Shown here one piece after another: positions 1-12,700 of a stretch of 64,000 bases of DNA (position 1 is the first letter of the stretch; each line of letters begins with the position of its first letter). Source of the stretch: Dirofilaria immitis (lineage: Eukaryota; Nematoda; Chromadorea; Rhabditida; Onchocercidae); assembly GCA_024305405.1 (NCBI GenBank), contig JAKNDB010000092.1:2635501-2699500 (forward strand), in the 5' to 3' direction. Under the pieces are notes generated by a model. It ran no database searches. It was not told the origin of the DNA and saw only the letters and a program-made list of their open reading frames with translations. The position numbers and the translations under genes were made by a program.

Positions 1-1065
1 CCATACTTAAACTGAATCTAACAACAGCAACTATTATTTTGGCTATTCATAAATACCTTCAGCTTCCACCAACTCTTCAACAATGAATTATGATCAGTAA
101 AGATTGAAACTAAGGTATAAATCACACGATCACAACACACGTTTTGATGAATAAACTATTTTTATATAAGACCAAATTAAAGTAATGAAAGTTCTTACAC
201 TACCGACACATAGTTTTAATACAAATGAGAGAATAATTTTAGGATAACCAATACATAGAAAACACACTGTCAGGTGATGGAAATAAGATCTTGAATATTA
301 AACGAGTAATAAGAAAAGAAATCAAAAAGTGTTGATGTAATCAATGATAAATCAATAACCCAGGAAAGGCAGAATCAAGACAGAGCCAACAGCAAATTAT
401 TATAATATTATAATAGCAATAGACTTTAAGCAATAATCGGTCCTTTACCAGTTTTTCATTTCTATCAATATTGAATTTACCAATTACATCTCCATCATAC
501 TCGCCACAACGATCAGTCGAACATAAATTGAAATCACGTGCCACCCCGATATGTCAAGATCACCATAAAAAAACTAGAAAAGTTAACCGATCATTTAAAA
601 AAAATTTTATATCCGTGAAAAATTGCCTTTCTCTTTTGCATCCCATTTTGCAAATTCAAATTCCAGAATAGGTTATCAACATTTTAACATCCTAGTATGA
701 AATTGAATCGTTAATAGCAGCGGCAATAAATAAGTTATTCCCAATTTCGTCACATAACTTAGATCGAGTAAAGTTAGTAAGGAGACAAAGCATAGCAATT
801 ATATCAAAACTAAACAAGTTCACCACTGCTCTTCTTTACTAACTAAAATCCAAATGTTATTTCCAGAAGAGAAAGAATAAGCTCCTGTTGATTATCAATA
901 AAAGAGAGTGTGTTTGGTGATTGGTATGTTTCCTTGAAAGAATTCTATCACAAATGTAAACTTTCACGACGCTCTTGTCTAATCAGCAGTGACAAAGGAA
1001 AGGACAGTTTTTTAACTACAAACAACAATATAATAACTTGATGAACTATATGTAGTTGACCACCA

Positions 1066-1105
1066 ATTTCAAAAATAACGCAGACAACTGCGTTATTTTT
1101 GAAAT
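1066..1105. repeat. perfect 18-bp inverted repeat with 4-nt loop
   Basis: The arms at 1066-1083 and 1088-1105 are exact reverse complements, separated by four bases (acaa). An RNA copy would fold into a tight hairpin. It lies outside any gene I can build. It could be a remnant of a miniature inverted-repeat element or a small hairpin RNA, but 18 bp is short for a microRNA precursor and no second copy was noticed in the window. Confidence 0.75.
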
Positions 1106-3226
1106 AATGAATCAGTGAATCAATAGAAATCGACAGAAATCATTTGCTACAACTTAACATATTGTGAAGAATAAAGAATCGATAAATCGGTCATCAAATT
1201 AGAAGGAATCACGCGAAATAATTGTTGCCAATAATGGATATTTACAAAAATCAAGGATTGTGAAGCCATTCTTCTATGATGATAAATTTAATTAACAGGT
1301 TTATGATTAGTCACAAACAATACAAATACTGAATGACAGATCAACAGGTAATAATTTCTCTTTATTATGTAATATTATATAATAAAAGACAGATAAGACT
1401 GACGAACGGTTAATTGAACATGATATAAGCCAATCTGGCTCCAACTTTGATGTCCAATGCATTAAGTCTAAACTTCAATCAAAAGTACTGTAAATATTAT
1501 TGCTTAGTAGAATAAGTATATGTAGCAATGAAAGCTTGAAAAAAAAAAAACAAAATTCTGAAAATTCATTCCTGAGTTAGCGTACAAAGTAATATTTAAC
1601 TAAATTCTTGAAAAATTTTGTCAAAATACACCTATTATCGATTGGTTGTTTGCCGTTTGATTCTTTTTAAAACTTATGTTCTGACCTCTGCAAATACTTT
1701 TAAACTTCAGACATTACAATTTAGTAATACCTCTAAAATACTGAAAAATGAACCAATAAATAATAGCAGTTCGGTAAAATTAATTTTTGAAATATGAAAT
1801 AAACATAACAAATTTGTCAAGATTGATAACATTGCAACTATTACATCAATCATCGCATGATAGATAATATAGGATTTAAATTGAAAAAACAATTTCTGGA
1901 TAAAGTTGAAGTAGAAGTAAAAACTAAAATCTGTGCAATTTATGGCTGGAATTAAGCCATCAGATGAAATTAGTTTCGGCTATTCTCATTGCTTTGTTCA
2001 AATGCCGTATTAAGCAAAGAATGCAATGCAAATGGCAAATATAATATCATGTATGAATGGAGTGATAACATCAGCTTCAACAACTTCACTTTTATTATTA
2101 AGAACAATCGTAGTTATTCGTAGATACTTCATTTTCATAAACTCAACACCTCACCACTAAGCCTTTTAAGGCACAGAAAAGATAACAAGAAGATCGATCT
2201 GAACTGATTGTGTCAATTTTTGTATGGCAGTAAAAGTGAAGATGTTGAGGGCGAAAGCTAAAGGACAAGAATTTGAGGTACTAGTTATAGCGATTTGTCT
2301 CTACTAAATACAGCACATTGTTTATATATTCACTATTATGGTAACTTTTCAGTATGCAGGAACAAGAATGTCAACAACCGTGAAAAGAATTTACTAAAAA
2401 GATAATTTCTTTAAAGTCATCGGATGAACACCCACATTTCATCTTCTTTTTTCACATTTCGTGAAATTATCGACAGTGAATAAATCATTCATTCTCTTGT
2501 TTTTTTGATAAAAGAAATTTCAATATATCTAGAAAAGTCAGCGATCTAGAAGTTCGAATTTTGGAACTGGAATTATCAAAAATATCGACACTTCCATTGC
2601 TCCTTGTTTTAAAAAAATTATACCTTATTTAATTTTCCAAGTTCAATAGTTGTTCTCTACAATGTTATCTAACATCTACAAATTCTGCCCAAGAAAGCTA
2701 AAAAAATTGGATTCTAAATCTTTGAATAATCGTTCGAACAAGAAAAATAAATTATAAACCAATTTGTAACTTTTGGAAAGAGTAATACCAATTCCCTTCT
2801 TTTTCTCATCCACATTATTGGAAACACATCTATGTGGACATTTATCTATTATCAACCTATTCGAATAGTTTTTCTTCATGCTTTTATTGTTTCAAAAATT
2901 GCTCTGCGAAGATAGTTGAAAATCATATATTTGAGGTTGATTTTAAAAAAAAGCCATATACATATTTGGGATTTTCAGCATTATCGAATCCTCAGAAGAC
3001 TCATGGTTGTGAATCTTTGAAGCCATAGCTCTTCGGCTGTTATGAACTTTTCAGATTATATCAGCTGATTTTTCTTCACTTCCGTGCTCACTGATAATTT
3101 TTGGAATGTAAGCACATAGCGAATAATTTGACGAGCATATCGGGATGTTTGGTATCGCATGTGGTTTCTTTGCTGCGATAGCAAGAATAGAGAAAAGCAG
3201 GATTCACCTTGTGCCGCTACCCTTCA

Positions 3227-3257
3227 GATATATACCTCACTAAAAGGTGTATATATC
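3227..3257. repeat. short inverted repeat (9-bp arms)
   Basis: Arms at 3227-3235 and 3249-3257 (gatatatac / gtatatatc) flank a 13-nt loop. The arms are purely AT-repeat-like, so chance is a fair explanation. Confidence 0.4.
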
Positions 3258-3728
3258 AACAGCAAGGCCCCAAGAATTTTATAAAACCCTTCATCAACCA
3301 AACTCCGGGCTCATTCTCGTTGAATAGACGATGTACCACAAAAATATGAACTCTCCTATTTTTGACGCGGTCTTGCTGTGAAGTCCGTTAAATTCGGTAC
3401 CGATACATTGTGATTTTAGTTTTTTGTTATTTTGCTGATTGGGTTTGTGACTACCAAATTTAGATAGGAATTCAAGTTCATTCATTTTTATTGGAATTTA
3501 AAGACGGCTCATCTACGTTGTTACAGAGTTTGTTGCTCATGTTTTGTAATAATGTGAAATTATACCTGTTATATATTATCAAGTGGCTTGCCTCATTCTC
3601 ACTGTACGTAACTCTTGGAATCAGTGTTGAGTAAAACTAGTAATGTATCGTTTTATGTTTATGTGTTCTCAATAAAATTCGATCCAAATGATGTTAAGAT
3701 AACTTTAATCAAGAAACAATTCCAAAGT

Positions 3729-6700
3729 ATGGATCAACTAATTGATGACGCGACATGTATTACCCATTTCGCACCTCATCCTGAAGAGTTGGCTAGTGAA
3801 ACGGTAGCATCAGTAGCATCCACTTCGACCGGTATTCTCGGCAACTTTTTCAATCGAATTTTTAAGTCGTCGAGACAGGTGAACATGACAGGTTATGCCA
3901 TAGATGAAACTGCTATATCGACTTTACCGTCTGAAAGTGGCAAAAACTCCGACCAGTCCAAACACGAAATAGTAAAGACGCCAGACACTTCCATCAGTAA
4001 AACTTTTACTTTCATGCATGCCTGCCTATACCTAACTTTTTCGGTTATTTTATCGATGATAATTTACAGTTGTTAACTGTATATCTCGTTTATACTTTTA
4101 TTCTTTTATGCTGTGAGTAGGAAGAATGCAAAGTGAAAGCAATGATTTATCTCTTATTTTTATCTCCCTTATTCTTATTTATTTGTATCACTCACATTTA
4201 GTTTCGGTAATTCGATATACTAAAATATTGAGGTATCAGTAATTAGTAGTACCATTTATTAGTTTTACTTGTCACGTTTTCGAGTTTTAGAAAATGAATT
4301 CGATAAAACTAGTATAAATTCGAAAAAAACAATGAAAATCGTAGTGATACTGTGGAAGAAGGAAAAAATTGTCTATTGGATTTGCTTCCGTTTTTAAAGG
4401 GCGAAATCCTGGTCTCCTGGATTACGAAAGGTTGAGGTTATTAAGACATCTTTATATTTTGGTAGCGATTCTCGAAATAACATTTTGTAGTTTGATAAGT
4501 TTTCACTACAGTGGGAATTCTAATCAGATATTAACAAGTTTGTTTGTAGGAGCGATTTTCGACGTTACTGGATGCCAGATTCAAGTGGAAGGGAGTGTTA
4601 CGAATGCCAAGAACGTTTTACTGCTTTCAGAAGACGACACCACTGTCGTTTATGCGGACAGATATTTTGTTCGAAATGTTGTGGTGTTCAGGTCTCTGGA
4701 TCACTGTTAGGTCTACTTGAATTACTTTTCTTTTTTAGGATAATATTTTATTCTTAAGTGATTTGAGTAAAATATATGCATGTGAAGAAAAAAGTTTTCA
4801 GTTTCTCTATTCTCAGTGTTTGATTCTCTATTCTGGTAATGATGGTAGATTCTTAAAGGTTATAGAACTTTTTGATTAACATGCTTTAATTAAAATGTTG
4901 TTATTTAGACGATAACATTTAAATGTTCTAGTAATAAAGTGTTAAATTGGATTTCATAAGTGACAGAAATGGATATTTTCAACATTATTAAGCAACTAGC
5001 TTGTACATTTCATACATTTCATAATTCATTTATTTTTTGCAGGTTATACAGGTGATTTAAGGCTATGTAGTTATTGTGCGCATATTGTAATATCGAATTT
5101 AGCACAAACAGAATCGAAATTACAGAACAGACCTAATTCACCAGTTTATGATCAGAAATCGATGCATGAAACAGATATATCAGTATCCACAATTTTTGCA
5201 GGTGAGATGTTTTATTTAGAAAATATTTGGCAATTAAATTTCAGGTTTTTTAGACTGTGTAAAATGCATTTTGTTGAGTTCATTTGTTGACTTTGAGGTG
5301 GTAAATTCAAAGCCATTATATTTTTTTATAATAAAATTATAAAAAAAAATTTTGTTCATACATTACACATTTTAGGGCCAGTGTCTTGGTCACTGAATTC
5401 ATCTATTACTGCAGATGAGAATAGTGAGAATGGAACATCACTTCATTTTACAGTTCCAAAAAGTCATCAATGAAACTTGATCCTCCTACTCAGCTTTCTG
5501 TAACAGAATTAGCTGTATATAACCCTGGTGTTGAGTGTTCGGATGTTCAAGAACGTTTTGATGTTGGCGATGATCATGAACCGGAATGGGTGAAAAATAT
5601 TGAAATGACTGATAATGTAAAGTCGATGGATTCATCAAACTTGGTTTGCTGTTGAAAAAATTAAAAACATGAATTTGAAAGTATCTTTTCTGGTTTGGGA
5701 AATATTCAAACAGTGAGTGCCCTTAAAGAGTGTAATGATTTGATACGATTTAACAGTAACGGATGTTTTCATACGATCAGTGATGATTTGTTAACGCAAA
5801 TTTTTTTAGTTAGTTATTAGTGTAACTCTGCCAATTCCATGCCTTTTCGAACAAACCAATTCCATGTCTTTTTGAACAAACCAATTGCATGCCTTTTTTA
5901 AACAAACCGAACCCAGTACAATTTTCAGAAGCCAGAACCTTTGAATTATTCACATGTAGCTTCACAGAAAGATGACATGAATATCGAAAGTAGGTCAAAT
6001 TTTCGTGTTGCTGAACTAGACGAACAAATTGTATCAAAAATTTCGTCATTAGAGTCGGAAAATGAAGAACCTCGTTTCTGTGAAACGATCGAAAATGTTT
6101 TGAAACTCAATCTGAAAAACTTATTTTACATCTTTTCAATCGTGAAGGATTGGATCCGAGAGAGTCAGTTTGCTTTTGATTTATTATGGTTGATTTCTTA
6201 TGTAGTCGCAATTTAGTTTTTTTCTTTTTTGCTATGATATTATATCTGGCTGGTTTATTAATTAGTTTTCCGCAAAATATCACTTTTTTTGTCAATAACA
6301 GAACTATAAAATAAAAGTTTAGGTGGTGGGAAACCATATGGAATATTAGTCATGTTGTTTCATCAATGGTTAAAGTTGATATGGAGGGACGAAAAAATGT
6401 TAATGTTAGGAAGCATACTCACATCAAAAGCCTTCACGTTGCAGTTGAAAAGCCCTCCGCGAAAGTTAGTTTATGGTATTTACTTTTAATAAACAATATA
6501 CCATTGATAATATCTACGCGTTTTAATGCATTTATGTATGCCTGGACAAATAGCCTAAGAAAGGAAAACCAATAATTGCTTTTATTTCTAACGAATATTA
6601 TTTTGTCATGTAATAGCGATTTAGTATAATTAAATGAAAAATTCATCCTTTTATTACTCTTTGTATGTGTGGAAGTAGATTGAATTGAGAATTTTGATGG

Positions 6701-9700
6701 GTAGTTTTTACTAGCAGTATCTCAGTTTGTGTTTGTTTCAGATAATAGAAGGGACAGTATGTAGCAAAAGTATTCGGCATGAATTGATGCCGAATGAAAT
6801 TCGTAATGCATCAGTTTTGACATTGGAAGGAAGCATTGAGTATGAACGAGTTAACGATAAGCTTTCTGCAATTGAACCAATAATTTCACAGGTGAAATTT
6901 TGATGCTATTAGAAGCGCAGTTTGAATTCCAATGTTGCGGCATATGGTGATATATAACTTCATTGAATCATTTCTTTTATTATTTTAGTTTAGTTCTTTC
7001 ACTTTCATTTTAATGTTATTAGGTAGCACATTTTTGAGTTAAGTCAACTTTTCTTTTTATATTAATTCTAAAGAAATTTATTTTATCCTCTTTTTATTCC
7101 GAAGCAAATGCATATAATTTTCAAGTATAAACATTTGAAGGTTGACTTGCTTTGACGATTGATATTTTTTAATTTTGTCGTTATTTTTATAGCAAGAAAT
7201 AAGTTGTAGGAAAGTGAATATTTGCGGAATCAGGTAGAGCGAATGCTTTCACATCGACCATCATTAGTGTTGGTTGAGCGTAATGTAGCTGGCTTAGCTG
7301 TACAAATGTTGTTACACGCTGGAGTCACACTAGTTTCCAACATTAAACCACGTGTTCTGCGAAGAATTGCTAGAAGTACTGGAGCCGACGTGATGCCTTC
7401 ACTTGATGCACAAATTTTAAACCAGAAAATTGGATTTTGTCCATCTTTTCGACAAGAGAAGATTCAGTTAGCGAATGGGAAATATAAATGTTTATTGGTA
7501 AAAATTATTTTTGATTAAAATTATTGTCCTTAAAATTAGAATATTTTTGACAAGAAATTTTACAGATTTTATCAGAAGATAGGAGCAAGAAAAATAATGG
7601 ATAGTAAAATTTGTTTGAGGAATTATGCTTTCAAAATTTTTCCTATTCAAATTTTTGTAAAACAAACTCATTCACAAAAGAAAAAGTATAATAATATGAG
7701 CCAACTGATCTAGTTTTTCAGATGTTTGAGGAATGTCCATCAGAATTAGGTTGCTCTGTGATATTACGAGGTAACTCAAAAAGAGATTTGAGGGCAGCTA
7801 AACGGATTTTACATTATGCAATTCTAATGTTGTATTCCAATCATCTTGAAGTAAAAATGTTATCTAGTTGCGGTACAACTTTGACAAATCGATCCGTGGC
7901 GTGTGATATTTGCTCTGTTAATGTTGCTGAATTGAACACAAATGAGGTCGTTTTCTCATTCAACTGGATTGTAAAAAATTTTAAGAGCTTTTCGTTTTCT
8001 TTGTTTACAATTCGGTCCAGAAATTTCCAGGATAATTTCTGTAACCGTTTGAAGAAGTCCACTCTCTCATCTTCTCCGTTGATCAGCTTTGGAATCCTTT
8101 TCTAGAAACATCGAAAGGCCGGCAGTGTTCGCTGAGAAAGTTTTTCAGTCGTTTCATCAGCAGCTTATCAGTTGAAAATAGTAGTACCAGGTGAAAATTT
8201 TGTAATATGGAATAAATTTCTGCTCATATTTTTAATTGTGGTGAAAAAGGATTGTTCATTAACAGACCCACATAGCTATCTATTCTTTTTTCTCAAAATT
8301 TTTTATGGGCGTTTTTGAAGAAATTGGATTTATCGGAGTGAAGTCTTCAGGAAATGCTCAGACTCTAAAGAAGAAAATTATTCGCTGAAAAGATCTGTTC
8401 ACCCTTTTGTAAAAAATATTACGTTAACGGAGGTGGATGAAGATGCTGTTGCCTCTTTTCGAGCTTTTTCTGGTTGCTTATTTCGGTACAGCATTAACAA
8501 GCAGAACCGGAATCATCTACGGTTTATTTATTATTAAAGTTTCTCTTTTAATAAGATAACTGCACTAGTTTAATGATAAACTGACTTATCCGAAACTCTT
8601 AAAAGTAACAGTGCGTTTACCAGTATTAACTTCGGGTAGCGTCGAAATTATTTGTCAACTTTAGTTAACTTTCTATATCCAAATTAGATACATTAATCTT
8701 ATGGTGTATTCGCTACTTACAATAAGAGTACAAACAAATATGTTAATTATAGGTATTTCTTGCAGGAAAGAATCAATTCCTATTAGAGAGATTGAAGATG
8801 TACTGGATCCATTTGCTCATCAACAAATATCAGTTCTTTTCGGATCATTCTGTGCAAAATCACCGAATGCACCGCTGTTTTGCATTCGGCCTTGGGTTGT
8901 AAATTTGGACTATTACGGTGTTAACGATATGTCCTTGGGTGACTTCTTAAGAAAGTTTGTCATCTTCTTTAAATTTGTGGTTGATAAAAGTAGAAAATCG
9001 CTCCTAAAAAATTGATTAAATGTTTCGCTTATTTAGATATTGCTTCAATAGAGCATATCAATGTCCATCTACAAACTGTGATTTGCCAATGATGGAACAT
9101 TCCCGAAAACTAGTTCATAGGAACGTTTGTATAGAAATAACAACGCAGAATTATGTACGCATAAGTAGTGAGTCCAGCAGTGCGACACTAGATGAGCGAA
9201 GCGATACTTTACTTACCTGGCATTATTGCCCGAAGTACGTAAGATTTTAGTTTACAGTTTGAATAATTTTTATTATGAGAGCTTTGTTTAAAGCAACTAA
9301 TCTTTAAATTATAACCTCATTTATAATTTCAATTAAGTCTTTTCTCTTGTTTTTTACTAATTTTCAAACTTTAAAAAAAATTATTTTCCTTTTCATAGAG
9401 TCTGTGCTTATTGACTGATGTTTTTACCAGTTTTTCATTACATTATTTTACTTAGGTGCAAATCATCGTCCTCGGTAGTACCATTGACGGAAAGTATATG
9501 TCGGTTGAGTTTTGCGCGTTATTTGAATTATTTGGCAAATGGTGCTTATGCAACGTGCAAAATTAATTCAGTTTTACAGGTAAGCGAAGTATTTTTATCA
9601 TTCATAACGTAGTTTGCATAATGAAAATGAATGGTTAGAAAAAAAAGTAAGACGAGTATCTATCTCTAAGCATTTTTGTTTCTTCAGCAATACAGTAATA

Positions 9701-12700
9701 TAGGTAGATCCAGCATTTTTTTTGATTCGTTTGTTGCTTCTTTTTTTCATCACAGATATAGCAACTGTCTCGATAGGCATTTGTTAAAGAATTATGAATT
9801 TTAAGTGTTTAAGTTCACGTTTCGAATTGTTGCGATATGCAACCGGCATCATGTTTATTAATCGCTAATAGGCAGAAGAGTAATTTGGGAAAAGTTTGAC
9901 TTATACGAATCAATATAATGAAACTATGAGGAAAATATGTTAGGAAATTTCAGAGCTTTTTGTTTAGAAATGTGAACACTGTTGTTTCCACCAACATGAA
10001 CGCAATATCGCTCTCAACAATCTAGTCACGACCTTCAAAGTCTTATTGGTTCTATTTTCTTTCTTTTTCAAGCTTTGTAAAAAAGAAATGAAATTTTAAA
10101 ATAAATCATTAGGCAACAGTTATTGAGTGCACTGGATTAATTTTGTTTTATAGGTACGTCCATTCCATGTGACTTTTAGTCCATTGGTCTGTACTGTTGA
10201 ACCAGTAACGTTTACCCGAAAATTTGTCGTTGAATCAAAAATGAAATACAAGAAGCAGCAGCGATCATCTTCAAAATTATGTCAGAACAGATCGAGCATT
10301 TGTCAAAATATACTGATAATAGCTTGTATTCTACATGTCATGCACAAGCAACAAAAATTTTAAGAGATGCTCGCTCTGCCTTCAGGTCAATCTTGTCTCT
10401 TAGCATTCTTTTTGTAAGCACACAATATCTCCATATATTTATAATTTTTCAGTTCCACAATAAAATCTTTTGATCCAAGTGGTGCTCTTGTTGGCGAAAT
10501 AGTAGCGATTCGATCAAACGATGCTGTTTATACTCAAGTCTTTTATAAATATTATTCCATTTACAAAAAATTGCTTCGCTGATTAAAATTATTTAACTTA
10601 TTCCTTATTTATTTCTACTTGTAGAATTATAGAGTCAATTAATCTATAAGCATTATGAATTTTTGTAATAGACCACGATAATGAAATACAGATTTCTTAA
10701 TGTATTATTTAAGATATTATAGGCCACTGATGCAGTTTGTCGTTGTCGGTATATTATACAACATACAATAAATATTTGGAATGAACAATGTCAGTATTTT
10801 CTCAGCAAATTCGAACTATTAAAAAAACTAATAGCAATGGTATTCTGGCAGTAAATTTTGGTTTTACATCACTTGCGGAAGAAAATGTGGTTAGATACTT
10901 TATTTTCGGCATTATGTATTAAATTTAGTGGGATCAATCATTCTTCGCGATTTTATAAATAAGTCAATAAAAACAAAAAGACAAAACTCAAAATGTGTGG
11001 AAAACGTATATGTGAATGTAAATGTCGCTAATCAATGCGCTCTTAATTATTGTCTATTATAATCTTTTGATATTCCCAAAGCTTCCTGTATTATTCTATT
11101 TAATAATTCAGGAAGCATTCAAAATAAATAGCGAACAGACACTCTCAACAAATCACACGCAAGTTAATAATTTAGATTTTGAACTAATGATGCTTGAGAA
11201 TCCATTCCTTGCTGAGCATCACTTCAGTTTGCCTCTCCCATCAGGTTGTTTACTTTTATGGAATTGATTGCATATTTTATATTTCCTGATTTTACGTAAT
11301 TTTCATGATTTCCAAAAAAAAAAAATGTTTAAAATCTAGAAATTCTAACTTATAGCAACAAGTTATAATAAGTTCGATACAGCTTAGAAATATTTTTTTA
11401 TGGCATGTTATTTTCATATGTTCTTTTTAGCCGGTTTAGCAGCAGTAGTCGTACGCGACATGATCGATCGCAAGGGTGGAACACATCCGGATATTGGTTC
11501 CATTATCGCTTATGCTTTATCATCAGTTGAATATAATACGAAACGAAGGAAACAGCGTGATTTTGCCTATAATGTCTTTGTTGAGTGAGTGGTCATTTGA
11601 AATTTTTAAAATATTTTAAACATTTCTAAACGCTGTATTTTTGTCTCTTTTTTTCAAGTCAATTGAAATAAATATCATTCCAATAGTTGCAGCTTAATTT
11701 TGAAGAAATTTTATGGTAATGAAAGAAAAGTAAATTGAAGACATCAGAAAAGAAATTTGTTTTGGATTAATGAAGTTTTATTCGTCATAAAATAAAGAAT
11801 TTTGATTGATAGTCAGTTTTAGAGTCGAATTAGATTCAGTGACAAATTATGAACACATTGAAGTTGATTTTGCTGATGAAAGAGCGCAATATTACGTAAA
11901 GGTAGGATGATGTATTTGTTTATGAAAATTTTTGAGTTATTTTTTCTAATTTTGTTCAATTTCTTATGATTTTTTTTGCAGTATAAATGATTTGTTGCAA
12001 ATTATAACTATATATTCACATTTCAGATTTATTATGCTGAAAGATTCCATATGCTGCGGAAGCTGTTGTTTATTGAGGGTGAAGATTGTTTTATTAGATC
12101 ACTAAGTTCATCCCATAGTTGGAGTCCTCAAGGCGGGAAATCTGGAGCTTCATTTTATCGGACGCAGGCGGGTTTCATTGTCATTGAACAATTTTATACT
12201 GAAGAAATCAAAATTATATGGAGGGAATGACTTGAAAAATTTTACTGAAGAAATCAAAATTAAAAAAATTTTACTGAAGAAATCAAAATTGAACAATTTT
12301 ATACTGAAGAAATCAAAATTATATGAAGGAAATGACTTGAAAAAGGACAGATTACTACGTTCTATAAATGATTCATGCTTAGCAACGATAAAAGTGAGCG
12401 AATTTCATGACATGTTTTTAAATATTTTTTACAGGACGATCGGTTTGTGTTTAAACAGATGTCTCGATTTGAAATCCAGTCATTTGTAAAATTTGGCCCT
12501 AATTACTTTAACTATGTTTCTACCGCTATGACTGATAATAAATTGACAACACTTTGCAAGGTACTTTCTTATTATTTAACGAATAAAAATAAAATGGTTC
12601 ATGCAAAACTAAACGTACGATGTAATGCAGTGGGAATATAGACTAATTTCAAACGAAAAGCAGAACTTTGTATTTCAATGAACTTAAAAATGTGATGAAA

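Larger units (their letters stand above)
1..3614. other. left-hand region without a supported gene
   Basis: I find no exon chain or recognisable domain here on either strand. The region is AT-rich with short runs of A and T. It holds an 18-bp perfect inverted repeat near 1.07 kb and a weaker one near 3.24 kb, listed separately. Short open stretches on the minus strand between 2.9 and 3.2 kb look faintly coding but join to nothing. The last few hundred bases should include the promoter or upstream exons of the PIKfyve gene. Confidence 0.5.

Noticed and set aside
2947..3195. Short minus-strand frames with ordinary-looking peptides (MASKIHNHESSEDS and similar)
   Set aside because: Two frames are open over the same bases, no exon partner was found, and no family is recognised.
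12178..12489. 103-codon + frame with lysine-rich repeats
   Set aside because: It is the repeat-filled intron of PIKfyve read through; the kinase exons join cleanly only when it is removed.
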